In this document: piece by piece, positions 1-7,981 of the stretch
Layout of the letters: each line of letters opens with the position of its first letter
Position numbering within the stretch: the first letter of the stretch is position 1
Assembly (NCBI RefSeq): GCF_001642995.1
Contig: NZ_LOHS01000085.1
Coordinates: 1 to 47,386 of the forward strand
DNA length: 47,386 nt
Origin: Streptomyces jeddahensis
Lineage (GTDB): Bacteria; Actinomycetota; Actinomycetes; Streptomycetales; Streptomycetaceae
Direction of reading: 5' to 3'
Notes under the pieces: generated by a model
Told to the model about the DNA's origin: nothing
The model's database searches: none
The model's input: only the letters and a program-made list of their open reading frames with translations
Position numbers and translations under genes: made by a program

Positions 1-93
1 GCCCCCTGCGTCCTGGCGGGGGCCGCCTGCGAGTGGCTCGCCTTGCGCCGTCGAGCGTCTGCGGCGCCGTCGTGGCTGTTCGCGCAGTTCCCC

Positions 94-111
94 GCGCCCC
101 TTTCGGGGCGC
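94..111. terminator. Short GC hairpin downstream of the DUF1992 gene
   Basis: A perfect 7-bp stem (GCGCCCC / GGGGCGC) with a TTTC loop lies 20 bases past the end of the DUF1992 gene. It could end that transcript. The same kind of hairpin is very common between Streptomyces genes, so it may equally be a dispersed repeat. There is no U-tract. The rest of bases 1-131 holds no gene I can support. Confidence 0.5.
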
Positions 112-131
112 TGCCGTAGCGCTGTGCCGGC

Positions 132-554
132 TCACCTTGCCCGGCCGGGCTCACCGCTCTGGCGCTCGTGCCACTCGCTCACCACGGCCTCGACGTCGAA
201 CGGCGTCAGGCCCAGCGGAGGGCCGGGCGGCGGCCTGCGCAGGGCCTTGCTGATCTTGTCGTTGATGTCGGCGATGATCTGCCGCACCATGCGTTCCGAC
301 GGGGCCGCGGCGGCCGCGGCGCGGGCGTCCTCCGCCTCCTTGCGCAGGGCGAGCGTCGGCGGAAGGTGCGAGAGGCCTTCGCGGGCCATCTTGCGCTTGA
401 TCCACCACAGCTCGTCGTAGGTGTTCTCCATGTCGCGCGGCAGCGGCTTGCCGGCTCCCTCGAGGCGGGCGAAGTCGCCGCGCTCCTCCGCCTCGCGGAT
501 CTGCTTGTCGATCCAGGACTCGAAGCTGACGCCAGGTGGCTTGCGTTCGGTCAT
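132..554 (-). CDS. DUF1992 (DnaJC28-like domain) protein
   Basis: This 140-residue soluble protein opens with SFESWIDKQIREAEERGDF followed by GAGKPLP, the hallmark of the DUF1992 family (conserved domain of DnaJ homologue subfamily C member 28). There is no J domain, signal peptide or membrane segment. The conserved part covers roughly residues 9-75; a charged, arginine-rich tail follows. The biochemical role of the family is unknown; a link to chaperones rests only on the eukaryotic name. The ATG at 554 is the only sensible start and lacks a strong ribosome binding site. The gene is monocistronic here and divergent from the FHA gene. Confidence 0.85.
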   Translation of the reverse strand: MTERKPPGVSFESWIDKQIREAEERGDFARLEGAGKPLPRDMENTYDELWWIKRKMAREGLSHLPPTLALRKEAEDARAAAAAAPSERMVRQIIADINDKISKALRRPPPGPPLGLTPFDVEAVVSEWHERQSGEPGRAR

Positions 555-746
555 GTGCTCATTGTTCCAGCGGGCGCGGCATCATCCCAGGAGAGCGGCG
601 AAGGTGGTGCCCCAGGCAAGCGCCGAAGGCGGTCCCCGAGGACGCGGCGAAGGTGCTGCCCGGCGGGCACGGGCGCTCGTCCGCGCCCTATCATGCGGCC
701 CGGCGTGGCAACCGCGTCCGGACTTCCGTGAATTGAAGGAGCGCAC

Positions 747-1139
747 GTGCTCGAGCTCACCATGGCCTCGGTATCGGAGGCGGACGCAGGTGCAACCGCG
801 GGCATGATCTTGGCCGACGCGCCGAGCGCCCCGGGCGCCGTCCTGCGCGTGGGGCGGGACAAGAGCGTGTGCCGGCTGGTGACGCCCGACGACTGGCTGT
901 TCGTGTCGCGCGTACACCTGGAGTTCGTCTGCGGACCGGACGGGACCTGGACGGTGACCTGGCTGCGTGGTTCGCATCCGGACCCCTCGTCCGAGGTGCG
1001 GCTGGTGATGGGCGGGGCCGTCCACCCCGTCGGTTACGGTGCGACGGTGCAGCTGCCGCGCGGCGGCTCCGGTGAGCTGGTCATCGCCGACCGCAGCCGG
1101 CCGCGCAGTGTGAACGTGGGTTTCTACCACGAGGGCTGA
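747..1139 (+). CDS. Small FHA-domain protein
   Basis: The protein has 130 residues. A forkhead-associated fold is indicated by LRVGRD (about residue 34) followed by VSRVHLEF (about residues 53-60), the phosphothreonine-binding signature GR...SRxH, and a C-terminal GELVIAD strand. FHA domains bind phosphothreonine and usually read Ser/Thr kinase signals; no kinase is nearby, so the partner is unknown. The start is GTG at 747, because AAGGAG sits 6 bases upstream; an in-frame ATG at 762 lacks such a site. The gene converges on the O-methyltransferase gene. Confidence 0.8.
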   Translation: MLELTMASVSEADAGATAGMILADAPSAPGAVLRVGRDKSVCRLVTPDDWLFVSRVHLEFVCGPDGTWTVTWLRGSHPDPSSEVRLVMGGAVHPVGYGATVQLPRGGSGELVIADRSRPRSVNVGFYHEG

Positions 1140-1187
1140 GGCCCGGAAGGGGCCGCGAGAGATGCGGCCCGATGCCCGATGTGCGGC

Positions 1188-1859
1188 TCACTCCTCCACG
1201 CGGGCCAGGACGAACCCGTCGTACCCCTTGCTGCCGACCGTCTGCACGGCCGTGGCGCTCACCTTCGGGTTCTCGGCGAGGAGCTCGATCAGGCGGCGGG
1301 TGCCGCGGATGCTCGGATCGCTGCTCGCGGGGTCGACGACCGCGCCGCCGCGTACGACGTTGTCGACGACGATCAGGCTGCCCGGGCGGGTCAGGCGCAG
1401 CGACCACTCGAGGTAGTGCGGGTTGTTGACCTTGTCCGCGTCGACGAAGACCAGGTCGAACGGGCCCTGGCCCTCCTCGGCGAGCTGCGGGAGCGTGTCG
1501 AGGGCGGCACCGGTCCGTACCTCGGCGATCTTGTCGAGGCCCGCGTGGGCGAGGTTCGCGCGGGCGATCTCGGCGTGCTTCGGGTCGTACTCGAGGCTGA
1601 TGAGGCGGCCGTCGGCGGGCAGGGCGCGGGCCAGCCAGATCGTGCTGTAGCCGCCGAGGGTGCCGATCTCCAGGATGCGGCGGGCGCCCTGGATCCGGGC
1701 GAGCAGGTGGAGCAGCTTGCCCTGCGGCGGGGAGACGTTGATGTGCGGCAGGCCGGCTGCGTCGCTGGCGCGCAGGGCCGCGGCCAGCGGCTCGTCGGGC
1801 GGAGCGAGCGCGGAGGTGAAGTAGGCGTCGACGTCGGTCCACAGCTGCTGGTCACTCAT
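1188..1859 (-). CDS. Class I O-methyltransferase (caffeoyl-CoA OMT-like)
   Basis: A 223-residue SAM-dependent O-methyltransferase of the cation-dependent caffeoyl-CoA OMT family (Methyltransf_3). The SAM loop ILEIGTLGGYSTIWLA, the metal and substrate region FVFVDADKVNN and the VVDNVVRGG segment are all present and in the usual order, so the enzyme should be active. The start is taken at ATG 1859, because GGAGAAG lies 5 bases upstream; an upstream in-frame ATG at 1895 would add 12 residues without support. The natural substrate cannot be told from sequence. Tandem 14-bp repeats at 1905-1939 lie just upstream and suggest a dedicated repressor. Confidence 0.9.
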   Translation of the reverse strand: MSDQQLWTDVDAYFTSALAPPDEPLAAALRASDAAGLPHINVSPPQGKLLHLLARIQGARRILEIGTLGGYSTIWLARALPADGRLISLEYDPKHAEIARANLAHAGLDKIAEVRTGAALDTLPQLAEEGQGPFDLVFVDADKVNNPHYLEWSLRLTRPGSLIVVDNVVRGGAVVDPASSDPSIRGTRRLIELLAENPKVSATAVQTVGSKGYDGFVLARVEE

Positions 1860-1904
1860 GTGTGCTTCTCCACTCTGCTTCTCCACCCGTGTCATGGCGC
1901 GTAG

Positions 1905-1939
1905 TCAGACGTACTAAGAGCGTGGTTAGACGTACTAAG
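1905..1939. promoter_or_regulatory. Tandem operator-like repeats before the O-methyltransferase gene
   Basis: TCAGACGTACTAAG (1905-1918) and TTAGACGTACTAAG (1926-1939) differ at one base and are spaced exactly 21 bp, two helical turns. Each is itself a partial palindrome (TTAG...CTAA). They lie 46-80 bases upstream of the ATG, where a promoter would be. This is the arrangement of a cooperative repressor site; the regulator is not identifiable in the window. Confidence 0.55.
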
Positions 1940-2228
1940 TAGCTTCCCTAACGAATATAGCCGGGGCGGCTGCGGGCGGCGGAACCGGCGCGCCCGCGAC
2001 GACCCATGACGACCCATGACGATCCATGTCGCGGGTCTTGGGTGGACCCGCCTGCGCCACGCATCATCGACATCCGGTCAAATGTCCGGAGGCGGTCAGG
2101 TGAATCGGGGGTGGCATGCGTCTCACCGAAAAGGTGATGCGAGGCTCCTCGAGTGCTGTGAGGCTCTCAGGAGCCGGACAGGTCCGGGACGGGAACCGGG
2201 CGCGGGGGGCGCGCGGTCCCTGCGGCAC

Positions 2229-2303
2229 GGCACGAGTGGACCAGGCACGGGTGGACGAGGCACGAGTGGACCGGCCACGAGTGGGCCGGGCACGAGTTGA
2301 CGG
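2229..2303. repeat. Five 15-bp tandem repeats
   Basis: Five consecutive 15-base units resembling GGCACGAGTGGACCN run up to 25 bases before the GTG start of the GT87/PAP2 gene. The unit is a multiple of three, so it would code for a pentapeptide repeat if translated; the last unit contains a TGA in the frame of the downstream gene. Confidence 0.8.
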
Positions 2304-2327
2304 ACGGGGCGGGAGGGCCGACGCGGC

Positions 2328-4370
2328 GTGGCGAACGTGGAGCACGGTGGACCGGGGAATGCCTTGGGGGCGGGGGCGCCGGGCGTGGCGACGGCGCGAC
2401 TGGGAGCGGCCCGCGCCGTCCTGTGGGTGATCGCCGCGGTCCTGGCGATACGCCAGGTCGCGGCGGTGCTGCGGCTGCCTCCGGGGGAACGGCTCATCGA
2501 CCTGGAGACCTGGACCGGGCCGGGCGGTGTCCTTCATGTGGAGGGCTCGCTGTACGACGCGGACAGGTTCACCGGCAGCCCGTTCGCCGGCCTCGTCCTC
2601 AAGCCGCTCACCAGCGCCGCCGAGGACGCGCTCGGCTGGAGCTGGACCTTCGGCACCCTGCTGCTCGTCGTGGTGCTCGGCCTGGTCGCGGCCCGCGCCC
2701 TGCCGCAGCCGGTGTCGCGGCGTACGTCTCTGCTGGCCGCGCCCGTGGCGATCTGCCTGCTGATGATCTCGCTGCCGGTGCGCAACACGTTGTATCTCGG
2801 GCAGACCAGCATCCTGCCGGTCCTGCTGGTGCTGCTCGGCTGTTTCGCGGTCCGCGGTGAGCGCCTCAGCGGGGGGCTCATCGGTGTCGCCGCGGCGCTG
2901 CAGCCGACCGTGCTGCTGTTCGCGCCGCTGCTGTGGTTCACCGGACGGCGCCGCGCCGCCGTCTCCACCGGCGTCACGTTCGCCGCCTGCACCGCGCTCG
3001 CCTGGATCGCCCTTCCGCAGGACTCCCGGACGTACTGGGTGCACCATCTCGCGGGCGCGGGCCTCGGCGAGCGTTCCGACGGCCTCGCCAACCAGTCGCT
3101 GCACGGTGCGCTGCTGCGGCTCGGCCTGCAAGGGCCGCTCGAGACGGTCCTGTTCCTCGCGCTCGGCGCGGCCGTCGCCGTCGTCGGGCTACGCCGCGCC
3201 GTACGGTACGCGCGCGACGGGCAGCTGCTCCTCGCCGTCGCGCTGACCGGCTGTGTCGCGGCCGCGGTGTCGCCCACGACCTGGCAGCACCAGCTGCTGT
3301 GGGTGCTGTTCGCCGTGGTCGGCCGCGTCGGCAGGCGCGCCTCGGACCGCTACGTCTGGCCGGTCGCCGTCGTCCTCGTGATGACGCTGCCCGCGAAGAT
3401 GATGCTGCCGAACATGGCCGCACTCGAGCCGCTGCGGGACAACGTGGTGCTGATCGCCGCGCTGGCCGCCGCCAGCGCCGTGCCGTTCCTGTCCCGCACG
3501 TCGCCGCACTACCGGACCCCGATCCCGACGGACTACGCCGAACCCGCCCCGGCCCGGTGGACCTGGGTGCCGCTGCTGCCCTTCTGGCGCAAGGTGCTCA
3601 GCCGCCCGAACCTGCTCCTCGAACTGCTGCTGATACGCGTCGGCTACTCCGCCTACTCGCACGTCCGCCTCGCCGCGACCGGCGGCAGGGCCACGGCCGA
3701 GGAGCACGGCGAGCAGATACACGCGATCGAGAAGGCCCTCTTCATCGACATCGAGCACTGGGCCAACCACACCGTCGTGAAGGTGCCCTGGCTCGAGGAC
3801 TTCCTCAGCTTCTACTACTCGTCGTTCCACTTCGTCGTACCGCTGACAATCCTCGGCGTCCTCTACGCCCGCCGCCCCGCCGACTACCGCTGGGCGCGCT
3901 CGGCGCTCGGCTTCGCCACGCTCCTCGCCCTGCTCGGTTTCTGGCTCTACCCGCTCGCGCCGCCGCGCCTCATGCCGGACCTGGGCTTCATCGACACGGT
4001 GCACGGAGTCCAGGACTTCTCGAAGCCGGACTACGGCGCGCTGACCGCGCTCACGAACCAGTACGCGGCCATGCCCTCGCTGCATTTCGGCTGGTCGCTG
4101 TGGTGCGGCATCGTCATCGCCGTCCTGGCGCCGAAGTGGTGGGTGAAGGCGCTGGGGCTGCTGCATCCGCTGTTCACGGTCTCGGCCATAGTCGCGACCG
4201 CCAACCACTGGGTGCTGGACGCGGTGGGCGGCGCCGCCGTGGTGGGGGCGGGCTTCGGACTCGTCTACGTCCTGTCCGGCCCACGAGCCGTCGCAGCCGC
4301 CGCCGAGGCGCCCGCTCCCCCTGGCACGGCGGGCGGCACACCGGCCACCACGGACAGTGCGAGGGCCTGA
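2328..4370 (+). CDS. Glycosyltransferase 87 / PAP2 phosphatase fusion
   Basis: A 680-residue polytopic membrane protein with two parts. Residues about 20-390 form a GT-C-type glycosyltransferase of family 87 (DUF2029), a polyprenyl-phosphate-sugar-using mannosyltransferase-like fold with about ten membrane helices. Residues about 420-650 form a PAP2 superfamily domain with the phosphatase motifs MPSLHFGWS and TANHWVLDAVGG, whose histidines and aspartate make the active site. The PAP2 half resembles the AUR1/inositol-phosphoceramide-synthase branch. It probably acts on lipid-linked sugars in the membrane; the exact lipid is unknown. Start is GTG 2328 with GGGAGG 11 bases upstream; GTG 2337 or 2385 are alternatives. 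The end overlaps the next gene. Confidence 0.85.
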   Translation: MANVEHGGPGNALGAGAPGVATARLGAARAVLWVIAAVLAIRQVAAVLRLPPGERLIDLETWTGPGGVLHVEGSLYDADRFTGSPFAGLVLKPLTSAAEDALGWSWTFGTLLLVVVLGLVAARALPQPVSRRTSLLAAPVAICLLMISLPVRNTLYLGQTSILPVLLVLLGCFAVRGERLSGGLIGVAAALQPTVLLFAPLLWFTGRRRAAVSTGVTFAACTALAWIALPQDSRTYWVHHLAGAGLGERSDGLANQSLHGALLRLGLQGPLETVLFLALGAAVAVVGLRRAVRYARDGQLLLAVALTGCVAAAVSPTTWQHQLLWVLFAVVGRVGRRASDRYVWPVAVVLVMTLPAKMMLPNMAALEPLRDNVVLIAALAAASAVPFLSRTSPHYRTPIPTDYAEPAPARWTWVPLLPFWRKVLSRPNLLLELLLIRVGYSAYSHVRLAATGGRATAEEHGEQIHAIEKALFIDIEHWANHTVVKVPWLEDFLSFYYSSFHFVVPLTILGVLYARRPADYRWARSALGFATLLALLGFWLYPLAPPRLMPDLGFIDTVHGVQDFSKPDYGALTALTNQYAAMPSLHFGWSLWCGIVIAVLAPKWWVKALGLLHPLFTVSAIVATANHWVLDAVGGAAVVGAGFGLVYVLSGPRAVAAAAEAPAPPGTAGGTPATTDSARA

Positions 4371-5961
4371 ACGCCGGGGCTGGAGCCGCCCTGCCAGCAG
4401 TTCTCAGGAGGAGATCATCAGCCAGCACGTGGACCAAGCGCAGACGCCCCCTGACCTCGCGGACGGGTCCATGGCGGAGGGGTCCGTCCCGCGGAACGCG
4501 CGTACGGCCGGCCGGGCGGCGGGGGCAGCGCCCGTGGCCGTTCCGGCGACGGCGGCGCTGGCCCTGGGGCTCTGGGGCATCGACCGGCAGGGCAGCATGT
4601 GGCGCGACGAGTCGGTCACCTACCAGGTCGCCCACCGCTCCCTGGGCGAACTATGGGCGCTGCTGGGCCACATCGACGCCGTGCACGGCCTGTACTACCT
4701 CCTCATGCACGCCGTCTTCGGCGCCTGGGACGGCGGCCTCGTCGCGCTCCGTCTGCCCTCGGTGGCGGCGACCGCGGTGGCGGCCGCCGGGGTCGGGGCG
4801 ATCGGGGCCCGGCTGTCCGGGAGACGTGCCGGTGTCCTGGCGGGGCTCGTCTTCGCGGTCCTCCCCGTGGTGCAGCAGTACGCCCAGGAAGGCCGTTCCT
4901 ACGCGCTGGTCTGCGCGGCCGTCACCTGGGCGACGTACTTCTTCCTGCGCGGCACACGCGAGGCCCGCGGGCGGTGGTGGACGGCGTACGCCCTGACGCT
5001 CGGACTCGCCTGCTGGCTGCACGAGTTCGCCGCACTGGCCCTCGTCGCCCATGCACTGACCCTCTGGCGGCTGCGGGCGCTGCCGGGGGTGTGGCGGCGG
5101 TGGGGTACGGCCTCGGCCGGTGCGGTGGTGAGCGTGCTGCCCCTCGCTGTGGTGAGCGCGGGGCAGTCGGAACAGCAACTGGGCTGGCTCGGGCGGCCGA
5201 GCACGAGCGCGTGGCTGCAGTTCCTGGCGGTCTCGGCGGCGGGCGTGCTGCTGTCCCGATTACTGACGCGCGGGCCCGCGGGGGAGGAGGCCACGGGCGG
5301 CACGGCCCTGGCCGCCCTCGCCCTCCCGCTGCTGATCGCCCCGGCAGGTCTGCTGATGACGATCTCGCTCATCAGGCCCTGGTACGTCGAGCGGTACGTG
5401 CTGTACGGCATGGCGGGACTGGCACTGCTCACCGGGGCCGCCCTGGACCGGGCGATCCGGCACCGGCACAGGCTCGCACCCGCAGCGCGGACCCTGACCG
5501 CCTGCCTGCTGGCCACGGCGGCCGTCGGAGTCCTCCTGCCGTGGTCGCTCATGGTGCGGTCGCCGGAGAGCAGGAAGGACGACGTGGTCGCGGTCGCCCA
5601 TGCCGTCGAGAGGCACGCACGTCCGGGTGACGGGGTGCTGTTCATGCCAGCCCGGCGCCGCGAGTGGCTGCTGTCGTACCCGTCCGTCTACGGCAAGCTG
5701 GACGATCTCGCACTCGCCGCATCCCCGTCGGCCTCGCACACCCTGCAGGGCACGGAACTCCCGGCCGACACGATCCGCCGCCACATCCTGGCCGCCGACC
5801 GGATCATCGCCCTGACCGACCCTCCCGGCCAGCCGCTCGACCCCTTCGAGCAGGAGCGCGTCAAACGGCAGACGCTCAAGGCGTACTTCGAGGTGTGCGA
5901 ACGCACCCGGGTACGAGGTGCTCAGATCCTCGTGTACGCCCGCACCGGCCACTGCGCGTAG
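4357..5961 (+). CDS. Glycosyltransferase family 39 membrane protein
   Basis: A polytopic GT-C glycosyltransferase (GT39/ArnT/PMT-like). The first loop carries the acidic motif MWRDESVTYQ expected of the catalytic aspartate-glutamate, and about ten hydrophobic helices follow. Such enzymes move a sugar from a polyprenyl-phosphate donor to an extracytoplasmic acceptor. The frame opens at 4357 inside the end of the GT87/PAP2 gene, so the two are probably coupled. The true start is unclear: a textbook AGGAGG at 4406-4411 is followed not by ATG but by ATCATC at 4414-4419, with the next GTG at 4429. A TTA leucine codon at 5260-5262 makes translation likely to depend on the bldA tRNA. Confidence 0.85.
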   Translation: MRGPERRGWSRPASSSQEEIISQHVDQAQTPPDLADGSMAEGSVPRNARTAGRAAGAAPVAVPATAALALGLWGIDRQGSMWRDESVTYQVAHRSLGELWALLGHIDAVHGLYYLLMHAVFGAWDGGLVALRLPSVAATAVAAAGVGAIGARLSGRRAGVLAGLVFAVLPVVQQYAQEGRSYALVCAAVTWATYFFLRGTREARGRWWTAYALTLGLACWLHEFAALALVAHALTLWRLRALPGVWRRWGTASAGAVVSVLPLAVVSAGQSEQQLGWLGRPSTSAWLQFLAVSAAGVLLSRLLTRGPAGEEATGGTALAALALPLLIAPAGLLMTISLIRPWYVERYVLYGMAGLALLTGAALDRAIRHRHRLAPAARTLTACLLATAAVGVLLPWSLMVRSPESRKDDVVAVAHAVERHARPGDGVLFMPARRREWLLSYPSVYGKLDDLALAASPSASHTLQGTELPADTIRRHILAADRIIALTDPPGQPLDPFEQERVKRQTLKAYFEVCERTRVRGAQILVYARTGHCA

Positions 5962-6056
5962 CGGACGGCTTGCGTCTGTCGGCGTAACGTCGGCTCGGGA
6001 CATGCCGTACGGCGACGGTGTCCAGGTTCACCAAGGGCACGTGTTTCCGGGCAAGC

Positions 6057-7355
6057 TCACGCCACGTCATCGGCATGCTCCTCCTTCGGCCGCTCCGCGG
6101 AGCGCTCCGCCACCGGGCCGGCCAGACCGGGGATCCGTCGGCCGACGAGCAGATAGATGACCACACTGGCCAGGGCGAACGAGCCGACGCCGAGGAACAT
6201 GGTCGTGCCGCCGTAGGCCGCGAGCAGCAGGCCACCGGTGTAGGGGCCGATGAAGACGCCGAGTTGGGCGAAAGTCTGCGCGCCGAAGTACGACCCTCGG
6301 CGGTCCTCCGGCGCGATCCGGTCGATGATGGCGAACTCCGCCGGGTAGATGAGGATCTCGCCGAGGGAGAACACCACCATCGCGGCGACGAAGTGCCAGA
6401 GCTCCTCCGCGAACGCGAAGCCGGCCATCCCGAGGACGGTCAGCAGACCGCCGACGACGATGGAAGCCACGGGGTTGCGCTTGTCCATGAACTTGGAGAC
6501 GGACAACTGCAGGACCACCACGGTCACCGCGTTGATGGTCAGCACGTATCCCAGGATCGCGGTGCCGTCGGCGAAACCGCCGGAGAGATGCTGCGCGAGC
6601 AGCGAGGAGACACGGCCGTGCACGGCCTCCAGCAGCAGTCCGGCGAGGATGAGGAACAGCAGCCGCGAGTCGGTTGCCACGACCCGCGCGCTCTCCGCGA
6701 GCCCTTTGAGCACGCTGCCGAAGAGCTGCGTCTGCCCCTCGCCGGTGGCCGTCCGGCCGGGCTCGCCGGCCGACGCGGACGACGACGAGGTCAGCAGTAG
6801 GACTCCGGCCAGGCCGAGCAGGTAGACGCCGTAGCCGAGCGCGCCGACGAGGAACGCCGACCGGTCGCCGGCCAGACCGACCGCCGCACCGACGACCGGC
6901 CCGACGGCGTACCCCATGTTGGTGGTCACGTACTGGTACGAGAACCACTTCACGCGCCGGCCCGGCGGGAGCAGGTCGCTCAGCAGCGCCTTGCCCACGG
7001 GTCCGAAGGAGCTGCTGCTCAACGCCATCGTCGCGTTGAAGACGAACACCGCAAGGACGCCGTGGCTGAAGTAGAGGCCAACGAACGAGCCGATCACTCC
7101 CAGGAGGGAGATCAGCAGCAGCCGGGTCCGGCCGAGGAGGTCGGAGAGCGAGCCTCCGACGAAGCCGGCGAAGATCGAGAAGAACACCGACGAGCCGATG
7201 ACGAAGCCGATCATGCCCGGCTGGAGCCCGAGTTCCCTGTGGAGGAACACGGCCAGGAAAGGCACCGTGACCGAGTTGGCGAGGCTCATGATGCCGTTGC
7301 CGACGATGAGCACCCGGGCGAGCACGGGTGGGGACGCGGTGGTGGTGTCAGTCAT
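6057..7355 (-). CDS. MFS drug exporter (DHA1-like)
   Basis: A 432-residue major facilitator with twelve predicted helices and the loop-2 signature GGSLSDLLGRTRLL. It should be a proton-coupled exporter of small molecules; the substrate is unknown. I start it at ATG 7355 (MTDTTTASPP), where similarity to the family begins; a GTG at 7412, one base after the stop of the upstream lipoprotein gene, would add 19 non-conserved residues and would mean tight translational coupling. Neither start has a clear ribosome binding site. The last 20 residues are charged and cytoplasmic. It converges on the GT39 gene and forms an operon with the lipoprotein. Confidence 0.85.
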   Translation of the reverse strand: MTDTTTASPPVLARVLIVGNGIMSLANSVTVPFLAVFLHRELGLQPGMIGFVIGSSVFFSIFAGFVGGSLSDLLGRTRLLLISLLGVIGSFVGLYFSHGVLAVFVFNATMALSSSSFGPVGKALLSDLLPPGRRVKWFSYQYVTTNMGYAVGPVVGAAVGLAGDRSAFLVGALGYGVYLLGLAGVLLLTSSSSASAGEPGRTATGEGQTQLFGSVLKGLAESARVVATDSRLLFLILAGLLLEAVHGRVSSLLAQHLSGGFADGTAILGYVLTINAVTVVVLQLSVSKFMDKRNPVASIVVGGLLTVLGMAGFAFAEELWHFVAAMVVFSLGEILIYPAEFAIIDRIAPEDRRGSYFGAQTFAQLGVFIGPYTGGLLLAAYGGTTMFLGVGSFALASVVIYLLVGRRIPGLAGPVAERSAERPKEEHADDVA

Positions 7356-7413
7356 CGCGCTGTCGCGCCGTTCAGCGCGCCGGTCGTCGTCCGGGGCGCG
7401 TTCCCCTTCCACT

Positions 7414-7935
7414 TCAATGGCCGGACTCGGCGTGCGCGCCGTGGTCGCCGAGCTGGGCTTCGAACCAGTCGTGCAGCGCGTCGACCAATGCGGAATCCTC
7501 CGTGGTGTAGGTCAGAGTGGCCCCGTCGGACCGGTCCTCGTAGCGCACCTCGATACGGTCATATCCGTCCTGCAGTTCGGCGAGGCCGGGCATGTCAGCG
7601 CCGTGGATCCGGGCGGGGTCGGCGAAGTCCCCCCGGTTGAACGCCGCGGCCTCCTTGCGCAGGTGAGCGCGTATCAGGTCGATCTGTTTGGTATCGCCGG
7701 GCCGGTCCGCCACGACATCCTGGACTCCGCCCGTCGGAGTGGGGGTGAAGCGGTGGGTGGTCTCCTCGAGGTCGAAGGGCATCACGCTCCGGCCCCGCTC
7801 TGCCACCGTCTTCTGACGGTCGCTCTGTCCTTCCCCCGCATCCTGCGACGAGCCGCAGGACACCAGGGCGAGGGTCGCCACCACACCGGCGGCGAGTGTC
7901 CTCGCCGCGTGGCCCCGCCGCATGCTGCTGTTCAT
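7414..7935 (-). CDS. Uncharacterised lipoprotein
   Basis: A 173-residue precursor with a short positive N-terminus, a hydrophobic stretch and the lipobox LVSC (cysteine 27), so it should be a lipid-anchored extracytoplasmic protein. The mature part has the block MPFDLEETTHRF, a helical middle (QIDLIRAHLRKEAAAFNRGDF, of which the RGDF-DPARIHG part is distinctive), and a histidine-rich end (DHGAHAESGH) that might bind metal. Relatives in actinobacteria are, as I recall, often labelled aspartate carbamoyltransferase, which the sequence does not support: there is no carbamoyl-phosphate site and it is far too short. GGAGG 6 bases before ATG 7935 fixes the start. It precedes and nearly touches the MFS gene. 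Confidence 0.8.
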   Translation of the reverse strand: MNSSMRRGHAARTLAAGVVATLALVSCGSSQDAGEGQSDRQKTVAERGRSVMPFDLEETTHRFTPTPTGGVQDVVADRPGDTKQIDLIRAHLRKEAAAFNRGDFADPARIHGADMPGLAELQDGYDRIEVRYEDRSDGATLTYTTEDSALVDALHDWFEAQLGDHGAHAESGH

Positions 7936-7954
7936 TCAGTGCCTCCATCATCAC

Positions 7955-7981
7955 GTAGAGGGCGTGAGCAACGCCCTCTAC
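7955..7981 (-). terminator. Hairpin between MFS exporter and lipoprotein genes
   Basis: A perfect 11-bp stem (GTAGAGGGCGT / ACGCCCTCTAC) with a GAGCA loop overlaps the stop codon of the upstream MFS gene and lies 20 bases before the lipoprotein ATG. It most likely ends the MFS transcript, separating the two units; there is no U-tract. Confidence 0.6.

Larger units (their letters stand above)
1896..2327. other. Intergenic region between O-methyltransferase and GT87/PAP2 genes
   Basis: No gene is supported here. It holds the tandem operator-like repeats (1905-1939), an A/T-richer stretch around 1945-1962 typical of a promoter, and five copies of a 15-bp repeat (2229-2303). An open frame from 2016 is in frame with the downstream gene but is closed by a TGA at 2298-2300 inside the fifth repeat unit. 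Confidence 0.6.

Noticed and set aside
2064..3131. A 355-codon minus-strand frame opposite the GT87/PAP2 gene
   Set aside because: Low-complexity translation; the plus-strand protein shows membrane helices and PAP2 motifs.
7414..7935. Aspartate carbamoyltransferase
   Set aside because: The product is a short lipoprotein without the carbamoyl-phosphate or aspartate binding motifs.
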